Positions 61,483-64,000 of a stretch of DNA of 64,000 nucleotides are shown in pieces. Origin of the DNA: Pseudomonas californiensis (GTDB taxonomy: Bacteria > Pseudomonadota > Gammaproteobacteria > Pseudomonadales > Pseudomonadaceae); contig NZ_JAGTPK010000017.1 in assembly GCF_021147775.1 (NCBI RefSeq), positions 1-64,000 of the forward strand, in the 5' to 3' direction. The first letter of the stretch is position 1. Each line of letters starts with the position of its first letter. Under the pieces are notes generated by a model. That model ran no database searches. It saw nothing but the letters and a program-made list of their open reading frames with translations, and was not told the origin of the DNA. A program made the translations under genes and the position numbers.

Positions 61483-63249
61483 TCAATGCCCGGATGACTC
61501 TTGATTGTTGTTGCCCAGCGTTTCGAGCAAAGCGATCTGCATCCGCGTATGCACACGGATGAACCATCGCCATAGCAGTGCCGCCACCAGCGCTGCCACC
61601 AGCACGATGACCAACAGTAATTCGCTGGCGGGCAGAATGCTTGCCGACAGCGCCGCCAGCATCACGAAAATCACCACCAGCGACAGCAGCGGTATCACCT
61701 CCGCCACTATCTTGCGCACCCGCACAGTATGACGACCGGCCATTTCCGGTTTGACGCCCATCTCTGCCAGCAGCATCGACAACGCCTTGAGCTTGCGGTA
61801 CGCGGCAATCAGGAACGGCAGCGAAAGCAGCAGCGCAGCGCCGCAGATCCAGGCTTTCTGAAAACTGACGTCCGCCACCCACTCGCTCATGTAGCCGCCA
61901 ATGCGTTCTGCGAAGTAACCGCCGCAAAAGAAGATCGCCATCACCAGCGCCAGGTTGACGCCCACCTGCAACAGGATTCGCCGGATCATTTTCGCCAGCA
62001 CCGCTCCTTCACCCTGCGGTTGAATACTGCGCAGCCATTCGCCATACATGTTGAACACCCTGGCAACCCGCCCGGGCACCACTGCTGCCAGCTTGATGGA
62101 CAACGGGTCGGCACCGCGAATCAGATAAGGCGTCAGCAACGTTGTGATCGCTGAGACCGCCACTGCCACCGGATAAAGAAAGTCGCTGGTGACCTGCAGG
62201 GTCATGCCCAGCGCGGCGATGATGAAAGAGAACTCGCCAATCTGTGACAGCCCCATGCCCACACGCAGCGAGGTGCGGCCATCATTACCGGCGATAAAAG
62301 CGCCTATGCCGCACGACAGCATCTTGCCCAGCACCACTGCGACAGTGATAACAGCGATCGGCCAGGCATAGGCCAGGAGGATATTGGGATCGATCATCAG
62401 GCCGATGGCGACGAAGAAGATCGCGCTGAACATGTCGCGAATGGGCTCGATAAGCCGCTCTATCTTCATCAATTCCCTGGACTCAGCCATGATCGCGCCA
62501 ATCAGGAATGCGCCCAGCACCATGCTGTATTCCAACTTCACAACCAACAGACAGAAGCCGAAACACAGACCCAGTACCGTCACCAGCAGCATTTCGTTGC
62601 TCTGGAACTTGGCGACGTAAGCCAGCAGGCGCGGCACCACCAGAATGCCGATCACCAGCGCCACAATCATGAACAGTGACAGCTTGCCGACGGTGGAGAA
62701 CACTTCGCCCGAACTGACCGAGCCGCTGACGGCGATACCTGACAGCAGCGCGATGATACCGATGCCGAGGATGTCTTCCACGATCAAGACACCAAAGATC
62801 AATTGGGCGAAGCGCTCGTTCTTCATCTTCAGGTCGTTGAGCGCCTTGACGATGATGGTGGTCGAGGAGATCGCCAGAATCGCGCCCAGAAACAGCGAAT
62901 CCATGGTTTTCCAGCCGAAGAACTGGCCAATCTCATAGCCGATCCAGATCATCAGGGCAATTTCGAGGAAGGCTGCAATGAACGCTGTCGCGCCCACCTT
63001 GAACAGCTTGCGCAGGCTGAATTCCAGCCCGAGACAGAACATCAGGAAAATCACACCCAATTCAGCCAGGATCTTGATGGTGTCCTCATCATGGATAAGG
63101 CTGACCGGCGGCGTGTGGGGGCCAATGAGGAAACCGGCGACGATATAACCCAGCACCACTGGCTGGCGAAGACGGTGAAAGATGATGGTCACCACGCCAG
63201 CCACCAGCATGATTACTGCCAGGTCTTGAATGAAATTGATGGCATGCAT
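61483..63249 (-). CDS. Monovalent cation:proton antiporter-2 (CPA2) family protein
   Basis: A 588-aa membrane protein with 12-13 helices in the Na+/H+ exchanger fold (residues 1-390; GLEFSLRKLF and LGAFLIGAIMAESRE), then several further hydrophobic segments and a basic end. It resembles KefB/YbaL but lacks a recognisable RCK/TrkA-N nucleotide-binding domain; the C-terminal part instead has three extra helices. Likely exchanges K+ or Na+ for H+. ATG 63249. Divergent from the thioesterase gene. Confidence 0.87.
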   Translation of the reverse strand: MHAINFIQDLAVIMLVAGVVTIIFHRLRQPVVLGYIVAGFLIGPHTPPVSLIHDEDTIKILAELGVIFLMFCLGLEFSLRKLFKVGATAFIAAFLEIALMIWIGYEIGQFFGWKTMDSLFLGAILAISSTTIIVKALNDLKMKNERFAQLIFGVLIVEDILGIGIIALLSGIAVSGSVSSGEVFSTVGKLSLFMIVALVIGILVVPRLLAYVAKFQSNEMLLVTVLGLCFGFCLLVVKLEYSMVLGAFLIGAIMAESRELMKIERLIEPIRDMFSAIFFVAIGLMIDPNILLAYAWPIAVITVAVVLGKMLSCGIGAFIAGNDGRTSLRVGMGLSQIGEFSFIIAALGMTLQVTSDFLYPVAVAVSAITTLLTPYLIRGADPLSIKLAAVVPGRVARVFNMYGEWLRSIQPQGEGAVLAKMIRRILLQVGVNLALVMAIFFCGGYFAERIGGYMSEWVADVSFQKAWICGAALLLSLPFLIAAYRKLKALSMLLAEMGVKPEMAGRHTVRVRKIVAEVIPLLSLVVIFVMLAALSASILPASELLLVIVLVAALVAALLWRWFIRVHTRMQIALLETLGNNNQESSGH

Positions 63250-63350
63250 GGTGTACAGCTCCTTGTTGGTAAAGACTCCTCAAGGCGTATCGACAGCCTT
63301 GATCCGACATTCGCCGGGAATTCGTCATAAAAATCCGACGAGAACGTAGG

Positions 63351-63374
63351 AAAAACCCCGATCCACGGGTTTTT
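63351..63374. terminator. Terminator-like hairpin in the CPA2-thioesterase divergent gap
   Basis: AAAAACCC (63351-63358) and GGGTTTTT (63367-63374) form an 8-bp stem with an 8-nt loop and T-runs on both strands. It lies in a 300-bp gap between divergent genes, where a terminator is not expected unless a short transcript is made. No coding frame seen in the rest of the gap. Confidence 0.45.
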
Positions 63375-63549
63375 CAAGATTAACACTGCACCCCTTGGCA
63401 AAAAGCCGGTGCAATATATGGAAACAGATAGGTTCGAGGCGTGACGACCGCCTGCTGACCAGCGTCCCGATAACTGTCTTTTTATGAAACTCCGACCTCA
63501 AGCGCCGGCATAAGGCGCCACTTGAACACCTTGACCGTGTGAGTACGCT

Positions 63550-64000
63550 ATGGAACCCGGAAACGCCCAGCTGTCGATGACTGTATTGATGACCCCGGAC
63601 ATGGCCAATTTCTCTGGCAATGTGCATGGCGGTACGTTGCTCAAGTACCTGGACGAAGTTGCCTACGCCTGCGCAAGCCGTTATGCCGGACGCTATGTGG
63701 TGACGTTGTCGGTGGACCAGGTGATTTTCCGCGAGCCGGTCCACGTCGGTGAACTGGTGACTTTTCTGGCGTCGGTGAACTACACCGGCAACACGTCGAT
63801 GGAAGTTGGCATCAAAGTCGTGACAGAAAACATCCGCGAGCGCTCGGTGCGTCACTCCAACAGTTGCTTCTTCACCATGGTGGCAGTGGACGATAACCGC
63901 AAACCCGCCAGCGTTCCGCCGCTGGAGCCGGAAAGCGCAGAAGCAAAGCGTCGCTTTATTCAGGCGCAGCAACGCCGCCAGATCCGCCAGGAACTGGAAA
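63550..64000 (+). CDS. Acyl-CoA thioesterase (hotdog fold), partial at window edge
   Basis: Runs off the right end; 150 codons are visible. N-terminus MEPGNAQLSMTVLMTPDMAN, then VHGGTLLKYLDEVAYACA with the catalytic aspartate region of the YciA/BFIT-type thioesterases and VDQVIFREPVHVGELV. A longer C-terminal tail (PESAEAKRRFIQAQQRRQ) than YciA suggests the approx. 160-aa subfamily. ATG 63550. Substrate chain length cannot be read. Confidence 0.88.
   Translation, partial: MEPGNAQLSMTVLMTPDMANFSGNVHGGTLLKYLDEVAYACASRYAGRYVVTLSVDQVIFREPVHVGELVTFLASVNYTGNTSMEVGIKVVTENIRERSVRHSNSCFFTMVAVDDNRKPASVPPLEPESAEAKRRFIQAQQRRQIRQELE

Noticed and set aside
63325..63972. A 215-codon minus-strand frame at the right edge.
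   Set aside because: It is opposite the thioesterase, whose hotdog motifs are clear on the plus strand.
1..64000. CRISPR arrays, tRNA or rRNA genes, prophage, IS elements and Hrp boxes.
   Set aside because: I saw no regularly spaced repeats, no cloverleaf or rRNA-like sequence, no transposase or integrase, and no convincing GGAACC-N16-CCAC match next to a gene start.

Overview
The window looks like chromosomal core DNA of a fluorescent pseudomonad, most likely of the Pseudomonas syringae group. This rests on the gene families, the gene order (hupA - rubredoxin reductase - rubA - ubiC - ubiA - phoB - phoR ... pstSCAB-phoU ... purEK - aspA ... pycAB - pycR - rpiR/hexR-like - uvrD) and a moderate GC content. 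The species is inferred. I see no rRNA or tRNA gene, IS element, prophage, integron or CRISPR array. Nearly all genes are ordinary housekeeping or metabolic genes, so accessory-type signal is sparse.

Layout. 0.3-3.8 kb: glutarate catabolism (gcdG, gcdH) with its divergent LysR regulator. 4.2-7.2 kb: three-gene proton-translocating transhydrogenase operon pntAA-pntAB-pntB. 7.3-8.8 kb: acetate/succinate CoA-transferase. 8.8-9.7 kb: a DUF1127 gene between intergenic stretches that carry an exactly repeated 9-mer. 9.7-12.7 kb: three tandem small secreted DUF2388 paralogues, the last overlapping a large secreted DUF4105 protein with an HExxH motif; this is the least understood cassette in the window. 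12.7-17.8 kb: SCP2-like protein, lipoprotein, HU, rubredoxin/rubredoxin reductase, ubiCA and a secreted Yx(FWY)xxD-repeat protein. 17.9-30.7 kb: phosphate block, with phoBR, a CNNM/CorC transporter, an M23 peptidase and an orphan response regulator, then phoU-pstB-pstA-pstC-pstS on the other strand. I can read Pho-box-like sequences before phoB, pstS and pstC.

30.7-38.5 kb: MHS-type permease, thioesterase, hexose-phosphate mutarotase, DUF3299 and GlsB-type envelope proteins, purEK with a hairpin leader, a small secreted metzincin-like protein and a LysR regulator. 38.8-43 kb: aspA, an alanine/glycine:cation symporter and a cytosolic-type asparaginase, which together suggest Asn/Asp/Ala use. 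43-48.8 kb: bestrophin, YeeE/YedE sulfur transporter, MocR regulator divergent from a PaiB-like gene and two GNAT acetyltransferases.

49-57.3 kb: two-subunit pyruvate carboxylase with divergent LysR regulator, a HexR-like regulator with a HexR-type palindrome upstream, and a PAS-GGDEF-EAL gene split by a one-base frameshift. 57.7-64 kb: uvrD, probably from a leaderless message, a Tim44-like membrane protein, SMI1/KNR4 protein, CPA2 antiporter and the start of an acyl-CoA thioesterase cut by the window edge.

Several blocks connect. Phosphate sensing (PhoR, PhoU) and uptake (PstSCAB) sit on both sides of two cell-envelope genes and a response regulator. Anaplerosis (pyruvate carboxylase), aspartase and asparaginase all act on the oxaloacetate/aspartate/fumarate node.
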